Source of the DNA: an uncultured Treponema sp.
Lineage (GTDB): Bacteria; Spirochaetota; Spirochaetia; Treponematales; Treponemataceae
Length of the DNA stretch: 38,996 nucleotides
Direction: 5' to 3'
NCBI GenBank assembly: GCA_938045195.1
Contig: CALINC010000048.1
Span: 1 to 38,996 of the forward strand
Shown here: positions 23,768-31,697 of the stretch, piece after piece
Layout of the letters: the number at the start of each line of letters is the position of its first letter
Numbering within the stretch: the stretch's first letter is position 1
Notes under the pieces: generated by a model
Database searches by the model: none
Seen by the model: only the letters and a program-made list of their open reading frames with translations
What the model was told of the DNA's origin: nothing
Position numbers and translations under genes: made by a program

Positions 23768-23791
23768 AAAATCAGCCTTATTGTAAAAATA

Positions 23792-23811
23792 GGGCAGTAC
23801 AGACACTGCCC
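23792..23811 (-). terminator. terminator or attenuator between the symporter gene and grdX
   Basis: On the minus strand GGGCAGT, a 6-base loop and ACTGCCC are followed by TATTTTT. It lies 16 bases after the symporter stop and upstream of grdX, so it should partly uncouple the two genes. Confidence 0.75.
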
Positions 23812-23826
23812 CAAAAATTTATTGTT

Positions 23827-25245
23827 TTATTTTTGATATTTGCTTGCATCAAAAGGCAGCCCTTTATTGTAATCCTTTAATAATTTGGCAACCGTTCCGC
23901 TTAGAATGAGCAAGGCAATAAGGTTTGGTATAACCATAATTCCGTTAAACAGGTCAGACAATTCCCAAACTAAATCTATCTTTAATAAGCTGCCTAAGAA
24001 AACGAAAGCAACAACTAAAAGCTGATACGGAATTAACCCCTTTGTTCCAAAAAGGTAGCGAATATTCGTTTCACCGAAATAGTACCAACCGATAATCGTG
24101 GAAAAGGCAAAGAAAAGCAGACAAAATGCAATAAAAATCGTTCCGACATTACTTCCGGGTAAATGCTGAGCAAAGGCTGTTTGAACAAGCTTGATACCTT
24201 TCATAGTTGCTTCACCTTTTTCAAACGTGATAATATCTGCGCTTAAAACAGTAAATACGGTAATATTGAGAACAATAAAGGTATCGATGAATACTGCAAC
24301 AATACCTAAAACGCCTTGTTCTACCGGATGGTTTACTTTTGCAACTGCGTGAGCATGCGGAGTAGAACCCATACCTGCTTCATTTGAAAATAAACCTCGT
24401 GCAATCCCATAGCGTGCTGCCCTTCCGATTCCGAAACCTAGCGCACCGCCCCAAACTGCTCTAGGATTAAAAGCTCCTTTGAAAATAACTGCAAACATTT
24501 CCGGAATATTTTTTGCATTTAGAATTATAACGATAAGCCCTACTATAACATATACGATAGCCATAATCGGTACGACTTTTTCGGTAACCGAAGCAATTCG
24601 TTTAACTCCGCCTAAGAAAATGATACCTGCAATTGCTGCAAGTATAATTCCCGTAATCCATGTCGGAACATTAAAAGCATTATTAAAGGCATCCGAAATT
24701 GAGTTTGCTTGAACCATATTTCCCATAAAACCTAAAGCAAGAATAATTGCAACGGCAAAAAAACCTGCAAGGAATTTTGCAAATCCGGTATTTCCTAAAC
24801 CTTGAGAAATATAATAAGCAGGTCCGCCGACCGTTTGTCCTGAAGCATCTTGTGTTTTATACACTTGAGCGATACAGGCTTCGGCAAAGTTTGTTGCCAT
24901 ACCTGCAAAGGCTGCAAGCCACATCCAAAAGATTGCGCCGGGTCCTCCCATAATAAGAGCCGTCATTGCACCTACAAGGTTTCCCGTTCCGACCTGCGCA
25001 GCAATTGCCGTTGCAACTGCTTGGAAAGAACTCATACCGTGTTTTCCGGCTTTTTCTCCCTTAAGTGAAAAATTACCGAATAAGCGCTTCCAGCCCATAC
25101 CGAATTTTGTAACTTGAACTCCGCCAAGTCTGATTGTAAAAAACAGACCCGTTCCGCATAAAAGCGGAATTAAAAAATAAGGCCCCCATACAATTCCATT
25201 CAGCCATGCAACGAAATTCGTAAGACTTTGTAAAAATTGTTCCAT
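23827..25245 (-). CDS. AGCS-family sodium:alanine/glycine symporter
   Basis: The 472-aa membrane protein has about 11 TMs. GTGLFFTIRLGGVQV, SSFQAVATAIAAQVGTGNL, VGGPAYYISQGLGN, GRAARYGIARGLFSNEAGMG and STPHAHAVAKVNHPVEQG are hallmark AGCS sequences. It imports alanine or glycine with Na+. Being followed by grdX suggests glycine as a fermentation substrate here. AAGGAG lies about 7 bases before the ATG, just after a short hairpin (TTCTGCTAA/TTAGTAGAA). A consensus promoter lies 48 bases upstream. I looked for a glycine riboswitch in this leader and found none. Confidence 0.95.
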   Translation of the reverse strand: MEQFLQSLTNFVAWLNGIVWGPYFLIPLLCGTGLFFTIRLGGVQVTKFGMGWKRLFGNFSLKGEKAGKHGMSSFQAVATAIAAQVGTGNLVGAMTALIMGGPGAIFWMWLAAFAGMATNFAEACIAQVYKTQDASGQTVGGPAYYISQGLGNTGFAKFLAGFFAVAIILALGFMGNMVQANSISDAFNNAFNVPTWITGIILAAIAGIIFLGGVKRIASVTEKVVPIMAIVYVIVGLIVIILNAKNIPEMFAVIFKGAFNPRAVWGGALGFGIGRAARYGIARGLFSNEAGMGSTPHAHAVAKVNHPVEQGVLGIVAVFIDTFIVLNITVFTVLSADIITFEKGEATMKGIKLVQTAFAQHLPGSNVGTIFIAFCLLFFAFSTIIGWYYFGETNIRYLFGTKGLIPYQLLVVAFVFLGSLLKIDLVWELSDLFNGIMVIPNLIALLILSGTVAKLLKDYNKGLPFDASKYQK

Positions 25246-25292
25246 AAAATTCTCCTTTTCTACTAAACTTAGCAGAAATAAATTATCAATAA

Positions 25293-25322
25293 ATTATACA
25301 ATTAAAGTGATATAGGTGTCAA
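25293..25322 (-). promoter_or_regulatory. consensus promoter of the symporter gene
   Basis: On the minus strand a perfect TTGACA (25317-25322), an 18-base spacer and a perfect TATAAT (25293-25298). The predicted leader is about 40 bases and contains a 9-bp hairpin (25258-25277 region) just before the ribosome-binding site. Confidence 0.85.
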
Positions 25323-25433
25323 TATCTCATATTTTACCTTTACTTGATATTTTAGATTAGTTTTAAAACCGTAAAACAGCTCCGATTGGATTTTACGTGA
25401 GTAAACGGATATAGATATAAGTAATAAAATAAT

Positions 25434-25507
25434 TCGGGCAACCCGGATTTGAACCGGGGACCCCAAGTCCCCCAGACTTGTACGCTAACCAACTGCGCTA
25501 TTGCCCG
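25434..25507 (-). tRNA. tRNA-Pro (anticodon GGG)
   Basis: The cloverleaf folds fully: acceptor CGGGCAA/TTGCCCG, D arm GCGC-AGTTGGTTA-GCGT, anticodon arm CAAGT-CTGGGGG-ACTTG, 5-base variable loop, T arm CCCGG-TTCAAAT-CCGGG, discriminator A. The anticodon in the 7-base loop is GGG, reading CCC and CCU proline codons. The 3' CCA is not encoded. Confidence 0.95.
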
Positions 25508-25797
25508 TAAATATGTTAAAATTGAGCATATTTAAAAAACGTGTTAGATTTTTCCAGATGCTCGGCAGCAAAGCTGATAACGAGTTATTCACCGGTTCTC
25601 TTGGATATATAAAACTTATGAAAAATCTCGAAAAGCCGAAGTTTTCGATGTCCCTCAATCTGCCGAGGCTATGATATAGCAAAAAAGAAAAAATGTCAAT
25701 ACTATATTTTATATAAAAATTTAAAATAATGAGGTCCATGGAGGGTTCCTGTTCACCTCGTTGTGTAGGAGGATACATTTTGTTAATTCAATAGCAG
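25508..25797. other. intergenic region upstream of tRNA-Pro with nested inverted repeats
   Basis: CTCGGCAG (25561-25568) and CTGCCGAG (25660-25667) could close a domain of about 107 bases holding smaller hairpins CAGC/GCTG (25566-25576) and TCGAAAA/TTTTCGA (25628-25634, 25642-25648). The rest is AT-rich; no convincing ORF is present on either strand. It may be a structured RNA or a decayed repeat. Confidence 0.35.
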
Positions 25798-25841
25798 AAA
25801 AGCAAGCCGTATCTTGAAAACTAAAGGTACGGCTTGCTTTT
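25798..25841 (-). terminator. terminator after the 52-codon ORF
   Basis: A perfect 14-bp stem (AAAAGCAAGCCGTA with its complement) and a 16-base loop; T-rich on both sides, so it may work in both directions. It begins 10 bases after the small ORF's stop. Confidence 0.75.
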
Positions 25842-25850
25842 AGAGCTTTC

Positions 25851-26009
25851 CTATATTTTTTTAAATGCCGTTATTATGCTGACGCATACAAATAGCATAA
25901 TGAAAATAAACGGAAAGGCTGCCGCAACCGAGTCTGTTTGAAGCGCCTTAAGACATCCCGAAAGAATTTTGTTTTCATAGCGGACAATGTCTGCCGTATT
26001 ATCCTTCAT
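25851..26009 (-). CDS. small single-span membrane protein (52 aa), hypothetical
   Basis: The ORF reads MKDNTADIVRYENKILSGCL in its soluble first part, then a hydrophobic segment AAAFPFIFIMLFVCVSIITA and a basic end FKKI. The charge pattern (acidic N-side, KK after the membrane span) suits a real bitopic protein, and the gene ends just before a strong terminator. It has no clear ribosome-binding site. It is divergent from the peroxiredoxin gene with 97 bases between the starts. Function unknown. Confidence 0.5.
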   Translation of the reverse strand: MKDNTADIVRYENKILSGCLKALQTDSVAAAFPFIFIMLFVCVSIITAFKKI

Positions 26010-26019
26010 AGAAGCGGCA

Positions 26020-26080
26020 CTATTTTAGCACGTAAAAATGACCGCACCGTTTTTACCATTTGACAATTATGCTAAAATAG
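26020..26080. promoter_or_regulatory. paired inverted boxes CTATTTTAGC / GCTAAAATAG in a divergent promoter region
   Basis: Two perfect 10-base inverted boxes (26020-26029 and 26071-26080) stand symmetrically between the small ORF and the peroxiredoxin gene. Each contains TAAAAT reading toward its own gene, so they may be divergent -10 boxes, operators, or both. A TTGACA at 26060-26065 with a weak TAACTT 17 bases later could drive the peroxiredoxin gene. Confidence 0.4.
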
Positions 26081-26106
26081 GTTAACTTTATAGTAAGGAG
26101 TTTTTT

Positions 26107-26757
26107 ATGGAACAAATAAAATTGAATAGCCTCTTGTTAGGCGATGCGTTTCCTGAATTAACGGTTACTACCACACAAGGAACTATGAATCTTCCTGGAG
26201 ATTTAAAAGGCTCTTGGTTTGTACTTTTTAGTCATCCTGCCGATTTTACACCGGTTTGCACCACTGAATTTGCAGCATTTCAATCAATGTTTTCGGAATT
26301 TGAAAAACTTGGTGTTAAATTGATAGGATTGTCGGTTGACCAGCTTCAAAGTCACTTAAAGTGGATTGAATGGATTAAGGCTAATTTAGGCATTGAAATT
26401 AAATTTCCGGTTATTGCGGCAAATGATGCTGTTGCCGATAAAATAGGAATTATCCATCCCGGAAAAGGCACAAATACCGTGCGTGCCGTTTTTATCGTTG
26501 ACCCTGCCGGAATCGTAAGGCTTATTTTGTATTACCCGCAAGAAGTAGGGCGAAATATGCAGGAAATTTTACGTGCCGTTAAGATACTTCAAATTTCAGA
26601 TGCAAACGGTGTGGCAATACCTGCCGATTGGCCTAATAATAAACTTATCGGGGATAGGGTTATTGTACCTCCGCCTAAGAGTAAGGAAGAGGCTGACAAA
26701 CGGCTAAAAGAATATGAGGGGTATGACTTTTGGTTTTGTCACAAAAAGCTTAACTAA
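26107..26757 (+). CDS. peroxiredoxin, Prx6-type
   Basis: The 216-aa protein reduces peroxides in the cytoplasm. The peroxidatic Cys51 lies in HPADFTPVCTTEF, followed by the conserved Arg-region TVRAVFIVDP. The extended C-terminal domain (VPPPKSKEEADKRLKEYEGY, then DFWFCHKK) marks the Prx6/archaeal group, where the C-terminal Cys can form a disulfide. A normal Cys codon, not TGA, is used at both sites. AAGGAG lies 6 bases before the ATG. A terminator follows. Confidence 0.95.
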   Translation: MEQIKLNSLLLGDAFPELTVTTTQGTMNLPGDLKGSWFVLFSHPADFTPVCTTEFAAFQSMFSEFEKLGVKLIGLSVDQLQSHLKWIEWIKANLGIEIKFPVIAANDAVADKIGIIHPGKGTNTVRAVFIVDPAGIVRLILYYPQEVGRNMQEILRAVKILQISDANGVAIPADWPNNKLIGDRVIVPPPKSKEEADKRLKEYEGYDFWFCHKKLN

Positions 26758-26817
26758 TTGAGAACTTATAAAAATCTAACCGAGTTTTTCGAGGTATCCA
26801 ATACTCTGACTTTCGGT

Positions 26818-26842
26818 GCTGCCGGCTTTTAAAGCTGGCAGC
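26818..26842 (+). terminator. terminator downstream of the peroxiredoxin gene
   Basis: GCTGCCGGCTT and AAGCTGGCAGC pair (one G-U) around tta and are followed by GTTTTAG. It lies 61 bases after the stop and before the convergent ABC-F gene's end. Confidence 0.7.
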
Positions 26843-26884
26843 GTTTTAGTCCTGTCGATGTTGAAGAATACTGGGTGCATTGTA

Positions 26885-28540
26885 TTAAATCTGAATCTTT
26901 TTTGAACTTCCGCCGTACATTTCGGTACGTATTTCTTTTACGTGTTCATCGTTGATATAGTCTTCAAAATTCATCATGCGGTCGATTATGCCATTAGGTG
27001 TTATTTCTACAATTCTATTTGCAATTGAAGAAATAAATTCGTGGTCGTGCGAGTTAAAAAGAATAACGCCCGGAAAAACCGTAAGTGCTTCGTTTAAACT
27101 GGTGATGGCTTCAAGGTCAAGATGATTGGTAGGTTCATCTAAAATAAGGACATTGGCACCTGAGAGCATAAGTTTACTTAACATACAGCGCACCCTTTCC
27201 CCTCCCGATAGCACTTTTACCGGTTTTAACGATTCATCGCCTGAAAACAGCATTCTTCCCAAAAAGCCGCGTACATACGCGTCGTCCTGATCGGGTGAAT
27301 ATTGCTTTAACCAGTCCGTGATGTTTAAATCATTTTCAAAATATGCCGAATTGTCTTTACTCAAATATGAATAAGAAACGGTTTGACCCCAATATACATC
27401 CCCTGAATCCGCAGTTATTTTTCCTGTCAGAATATCAAATAATGCCGATTTTGAATTATGCTCTTGTCCGACAAAGGCTATTTTATCGGTTCTATTTACC
27501 GTCAATGAAAAATCGTTTAAAAGTTGTAAGCCTTTTTCTTTTTCGGTATCTTGGGTTTTATAAAAAAGTTTTTCCACTTTAACAACATTGTTGCCTATTT
27601 CTCTGTTCGGTTTAAAATGTATATACGGAAATTTTCTGGTAGTAACTTCGATTTCTTCAAGAGCCAGTTTATCATATACTTTTTTTCGGCTTGTTGCCTG
27701 TCTGCTTTTTGCCGCATTTGAAGCAAACCGCAAAATAAATTCACGCAAATCTTTCATTTTTTCTTCACGTTTTTTTTGCTGGTCTTTTGCTTGCCGCTGC
27801 ATTATCTGGCTCATCTGATACCAAAAATCGTAGTTTCCGGAGTATAGCCTTATCTTTCCGTAATCTATGTCGCAGATATGAGTGCATATTGCATTTAAAA
27901 AATGACGGTCATGCGAGACGACGATTATTATATTCGGAAAATTTATTAAAAATTCTTCAAGCCATGTTATCGATTCTAAGTCCAAACCGTTGGTGGGTTC
28001 GTCCAAAAGAAGAATATCCGGCATGCCGAAGATTGCTTGTGCAAGCAAAACTCTCACCTTTTGCCCCTCGTCCAGTTCGTTCATCATTCTGTCATGATAA
28101 TTTTCCTCAAGACCTAAGCCGGAAAGGATTTGTTCTATTTGATTTTCCGCTTCCCAGCCGTTTAGGTCAGCAAACTCACTTTCGAGTTCCGAAGCTCTTA
28201 TTCCGTCTTCTTCCGAAAAATCGGGCTTTGCATATATCGCTTCCCGTTCTTTCATAACGGAATATAAAAGCGGATAGCCCATAAAAACCGTATCCTTTAC
28301 GGAGTACTCATCAAAAGCAAAGTGGTCTTGTCTGAGAACCGCCATACGTTCGCCGGGTGTAATATTGAATTCGCCCGAATCGTGTTCCAATTCCCTTGAG
28401 AGAATTTTTAAAAATGTGGATTTGCCGGCACCGTTTGCGCCGATAATTCCATAACAGTTACCTTTTGTAAACTTTAAATTAACATCTTTGAAAAGAGGCT
28501 TATCGCCGAATTTTAAACTTAAATTGCTTATTGTAATCAT
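26885..28540 (-). CDS. ABC-F family ATPase with degenerate second Walker A
   Basis: This soluble 551-aa tandem ABC protein acts on ribosomes in other members (translation factor or antibiotic-protection types). NBD1: Walker A GANGAGKST, signature LDEGQKVRVLLAQ, Walker B ILLLDEPTNGLDLES. A charged linker (MQRQAKDQQKKREEKMKDLR) follows, then NBD2 with LSGGERVRCMLSKL and LILDEPTNHLDLEA. NBD2's Walker A reads GQEHNSKS instead of GxxGxGKS, so ATP binding there may be altered; NBD1's signature is also off-consensus (LDEGQ). I start at ATG 28540 (MITISNLSL), which has no ribosome-binding site but lies 9 bases after a promoter. The longer frame runs through that promoter and hairpin repeat D. Confidence 0.9.
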   Translation of the reverse strand: MITISNLSLKFGDKPLFKDVNLKFTKGNCYGIIGANGAGKSTFLKILSRELEHDSGEFNITPGERMAVLRQDHFAFDEYSVKDTVFMGYPLLYSVMKEREAIYAKPDFSEEDGIRASELESEFADLNGWEAENQIEQILSGLGLEENYHDRMMNELDEGQKVRVLLAQAIFGMPDILLLDEPTNGLDLESITWLEEFLINFPNIIIVVSHDRHFLNAICTHICDIDYGKIRLYSGNYDFWYQMSQIMQRQAKDQQKKREEKMKDLREFILRFASNAAKSRQATSRKKVYDKLALEEIEVTTRKFPYIHFKPNREIGNNVVKVEKLFYKTQDTEKEKGLQLLNDFSLTVNRTDKIAFVGQEHNSKSALFDILTGKITADSGDVYWGQTVSYSYLSKDNSAYFENDLNITDWLKQYSPDQDDAYVRGFLGRMLFSGDESLKPVKVLSGGERVRCMLSKLMLSGANVLILDEPTNHLDLEAITSLNEALTVFPGVILFNSHDHEFISSIANRIVEITPNGIIDRMMNFEDYINDEHVKEIRTEMYGGSSKKIQI

Positions 28541-28549
28541 TGTGGTTGA

Positions 28550-28578
28550 ACAATACATTAAATTAACGGAAAAGTCAA
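28550..28578 (-). promoter_or_regulatory. ABC-F promoter, near-leaderless
   Basis: On the minus strand TTGACT (28573-28578), a 17-base spacer and TATTGT (28550-28555). The ATG is 9 bases beyond the -10, so the predicted leader is about 2-3 bases, matching the lack of a Shine-Dalgarno. Confidence 0.55.
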
Positions 28579-28589
28579 GTTGAAGCACA

Positions 28590-28682
28590 TGCTGAAGTAT
28601 ATGCTTTAGCATACAATGAAGCGGCGTTTGCTTTATGCAAACTTGCAGCGTTTTTAGACAAAGCTATTTGCATTGTCTAAAA
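28590..28682 (+). repeat. four-hairpin composite repeat, copy D (M2-M3-M4)
   Basis: M2 has a new stem TGCTGAAG/CTTTAGCA (28590-28611) followed by atacaatgaa; M3 has GTTTGC/GCAAAC (28626-28642); M4 is 28652-28682 with TTTTAGACA/TGTCTAAAA and the loop tattt, then aataag. M1 is absent. It fills the space between the ABC-F promoter and the end of the five-gene operon. Confidence 0.85.
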
Positions 28683-28695
28683 TAAGTACTCTTTT

Positions 28696-30183
28696 TTAAG
28701 CCGTTTCTGCAATAAATTTTCTATATTTTTCGGTATTGACACGGAAAGCGACAATCGGATCGTTATTGCCGCTAATCGCCCTTGTTACCGCTGCTGACGC
28801 TTCTTCTATCATCCGTTCTGCTGATACTAAACGCCCTGACCTTGTTGTAAGACCGATCATCACAGGTTCCGAAATATTATAACTGTCCAAAATATTTTTG
28901 ATACCGTTATATATTTCTTCACATTTTTTCATACCTTGATCTAAGTCGGTATCCTGAAGAATTACGGCAAAACCGTCATCTTCAAATTCAAAAATCATAT
29001 CCCGTAATTTAATCAACCCGATAAGCATCTCTGCAATTTTTTGAGCTATCAAACTTTCTATCGTAAAATCTTTTAGTTTTATTATTGAAAATGCCGATTC
29101 CTTTTCTGCTGCTGCTGCATTTTTCAATTCTGCTTCCAAAACCTTATTTAACTCTTTTTGAATCGGAAGTCCTGTAATTTGCGAATATTCAGTTATTGAT
29201 ATTTTTTCTTCAATGAGATTATCTTCAAGATTGAGATTTAATATTGTTTGCCCGTCAACATTATTGCTGTAAGCGGGAATTGCGTTTGCAGCGTGTTCGT
29301 CTGAATTATTTGTAAAATCCTCGCGTAATTCTTCAGGTTCGGCAGGTTCTATCGTTTCCACTGTGTCTACAACTTCACCGGAATGCTCTTCATACGGGAA
29401 TTTTTTTGTAATAGCTAAATCATTTAGATCTTCAAGCGTATATTCTTGCTTTTGAATTTTATCTGCATTTTCATCGAAGCCGTCAGCTCCGTAAAGCGGA
29501 GCAATTTGAAGATTGTTTTCAGTGGAACTTGCGAAAGGTGCCGTATTTTCCGTTTTTTCAAATTTTTCATTTTTTAAATTGCCGTCCGTATGTATTGGTA
29601 TATCCGCATAAATTCTCTCTCCCGAAAAAAAGAGGCTTTGCGTTAAGATTATAATCAGTGTTAAAAGCAAAACTGCAAATATAACAAAAAAACAATTTCT
29701 GGCAAGAATATAAATTGTCTCGCCATTTAAAGTCGGTACTGCAGCATTAATCGTAACCGCTTTCGTAGGGTTTTGTTTTGTTTTTACGTTTATTTCAGCC
29801 GTAAAATTTTTTACAAAAAAAGAATCGGATTTCATTAAAATCTTTTCGGATTCATTTCGCGAAACCGTTTCCTTATCTTTAGACCATGAAAGTAAAATGC
29901 GCTCTTCCGAATCCGAAATAACAAAACCTTTTAGTTCCAATGCTGCAGCAAGTTTTTCCGCTTTTTCTCTGTATGCTTTTTCTGCAAATTCCTCTTTTTC
30001 CGAAGCGGAAATTAAATACTTTGCAAAATATGAAAAGGTTGTTTTTGCGGTTATAGTTCCTTTATCGGCTTCGCTTAGAATTCCATACAGAAATCTGCCT
30101 ACAGTTCCTATTATTATCAGCAACGCTATTACGGCATAAATACCCGTATAGCGGGGGAAATTTTTATTTTTTTTGTTCATCAT
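28696..30183 (-). CDS. membrane protein with degenerate GGDEF domain
   Basis: The 495-aa protein has a TM at about 14-34, a periplasmic part (35-160), a second TM at 163-185, a long acidic linker (190-325) and a C-terminal GGDEF-like domain. The usual D-x-LTGLxNR appears as YSQITGLPIQKEL (333-345), and the active loop GG[D/E]EF reads EDDGF (401-405), followed by AVIL. So diguanylate cyclase activity is unlikely; a structural or c-di-GMP-independent sensor role is inferred. Its ATG overlaps the stop of the upstream DUF115 gene (ATGA), so it is translationally coupled as the last gene of the operon starting at 36702. Confidence 0.75.
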   Translation of the reverse strand: MMNKKNKNFPRYTGIYAVIALLIIIGTVGRFLYGILSEADKGTITAKTTFSYFAKYLISASEKEEFAEKAYREKAEKLAAALELKGFVISDSEERILLSWSKDKETVSRNESEKILMKSDSFFVKNFTAEINVKTKQNPTKAVTINAAVPTLNGETIYILARNCFFVIFAVLLLTLIIILTQSLFFSGERIYADIPIHTDGNLKNEKFEKTENTAPFASSTENNLQIAPLYGADGFDENADKIQKQEYTLEDLNDLAITKKFPYEEHSGEVVDTVETIEPAEPEELREDFTNNSDEHAANAIPAYSNNVDGQTILNLNLEDNLIEEKISITEYSQITGLPIQKELNKVLEAELKNAAAAEKESAFSIIKLKDFTIESLIAQKIAEMLIGLIKLRDMIFEFEDDGFAVILQDTDLDQGMKKCEEIYNGIKNILDSYNISEPVMIGLTTRSGRLVSAERMIEEASAAVTRAISGNNDPIVAFRVNTEKYRKFIAETA

Positions 30184-31697
30184 TTTATAGTATACTCCAG
30201 AATATCCGATAATGCAAGTTCTAAATTTAAAAAATTATCTTTTTTAGTATATACCATTTTTGATTTAAATGTAAGATAGGGCAGAAATGCCGTTTTAAGA
30301 TTTTTATTATTTTTCTTTGAATCTTGTTTTAACTTAAAAATAAAATCCGCATAGGGGAAATTTTTAAAATCTGCATTATGCCATTCGGAAACGTCTTTTT
30401 TTAAATTAAAAGAAGCCGAATAGCTGTCTAATAATTCTGTTTTATATGTAATTTTCCCCGATTCAATTTTTTTTTGGGTATTTGTTCTAAACATCAGTTC
30501 ACAAAATTTTGTTTCGGCGGGAGAATTTTTATATGCAGACTTAAAAAAGTGTTTTGATAAATATGTTCCCCGTGAATAAGCCTTGCCGTTCGTATAAGCA
30601 AAGTCCAATCCCCCGAATTTTAAAGTTTTAAATTTAAGCGCAAGTGCCGCATATTTTGCTGCTCCAGCCACAGTGCCTGTTGAAGTATCGCAATAGGGAA
30701 ATGGCGAAAAAGCTGCGGCATATTGCGTAAACGGGTGTCCTCCTGTAGTGAAAAAAAATTCGTTTCCATTTTGCAAAAAATTGCGGACGGTAAGCGGATT
30801 TGCACATAAATCGAAAATTCCGGTTGTATGTGTATTAAAGGGTCTAAAGCAATGGGAATATGAAACTGTTTGCGGATCTATGCTGATAAAAAAATCGGGT
30901 ATTATGTTTTGAGCGGTTAAAACTTGAAAAGCCGTATCTGCTGCGAATAAAACAAAGCATTCTCGTTTTTGTTTTATTTCATCAAACGTGTATTCAAGGG
31001 AAGGCCCTGCTCCTAAAATATATGCCGTTTTTGATGTATCCGTTTTCGGCAATTCGGGAGAGATTTTTGAAGCTGTTTTTAAATTCAATAATATATTGCG
31101 CATCCATATTTTGCCGAAACTTGCCTGTGTTGCAGTGTCGTTTTTTATTTTTGTTAAAGCATTTTGTATTTTTTCCGAGAAGCGGGGTAAAAAATCTTCA
31201 TAATAATTTTCCCAAGGACGTAGGAATTTTACTTCAAAATTTCCGTGCAATACGGGTATGTATGTTTGAATCAATTCATTCTCAAATTCATTTTCATCAA
31301 GGCAGGGTAAAAGCGTAAATTTTGAATTTAAAAAAATATCCGTAAAATCCATTTGCTGTAAAAGGCTTTTTAAATCCGGTAAATTCGATTCCGAAACCGC
31401 ACAATAATTGTCTTTAAAATTATTTAAAAAATACCGTATGTGTATCCCTGCACCGAAACCGCAAAATAAAACAAAGGCTTCATTTTTAGAAAAAAGTCTT
31501 TCGGCTTCCTTTTTAGGATTATATTTTGAATGCAGTATATTTCCGTTTTTAAAACAGGGGAGCGGTATACCTGTTTTTGAATATTGAATATTGATATAAT
31601 TATGCGAACAATCGGCATTTTCTATTTTTTTTGCAATGTGCGGAAAGCGGATTTTTAAAACATTTATATTTTTTTCGTAAAAGTTTTTATCAATCAT
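30180..31697 (-). CDS. DUF115 (motility accessory factor-like) protein, paralog 2
   Basis: The 505-aa protein carries the DUF115/MptE-like core: AYILGAGPSLEYTFDEIKQ (GAGPSLE at 229-235), then IIPDFFISIDPQTVSY (about 265-280) and GGLDFAYTNGKAYSRGTY. In campylobacters and others, DUF115/Maf proteins transfer nonulosonic acids onto flagellins; here the substrate is unknown. The N-terminal block LHSKYNPKKEAERLF (55-69) is shared with the next gene upstream. Start overlaps the upstream stop by 8 bases, with AAAAGG 7 bases before the ATG. Confidence 0.85.
   Translation of the reverse strand: MIDKNFYEKNINVLKIRFPHIAKKIENADCSHNYINIQYSKTGIPLPCFKNGNILHSKYNPKKEAERLFSKNEAFVLFCGFGAGIHIRYFLNNFKDNYCAVSESNLPDLKSLLQQMDFTDIFLNSKFTLLPCLDENEFENELIQTYIPVLHGNFEVKFLRPWENYYEDFLPRFSEKIQNALTKIKNDTATQASFGKIWMRNILLNLKTASKISPELPKTDTSKTAYILGAGPSLEYTFDEIKQKRECFVLFAADTAFQVLTAQNIIPDFFISIDPQTVSYSHCFRPFNTHTTGIFDLCANPLTVRNFLQNGNEFFFTTGGHPFTQYAAAFSPFPYCDTSTGTVAGAAKYAALALKFKTLKFGGLDFAYTNGKAYSRGTYLSKHFFKSAYKNSPAETKFCELMFRTNTQKKIESGKITYKTELLDSYSASFNLKKDVSEWHNADFKNFPYADFIFKLKQDSKKNNKNLKTAFLPYLTFKSKMVYTKKDNFLNLELALSDILEYTIK

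Noticed and set aside
25246..25440. Glycine riboswitch before the AGCS symporter
   Set aside because: The leader is only about 40 bases after a consensus promoter and has none of the tandem aptamer motifs.
26107..26757. Selenocysteine peroxiredoxin, as treponemes use Sec
   Set aside because: The peroxidatic and C-terminal residues are ordinary Cys codons, and no in-frame TGA is present.
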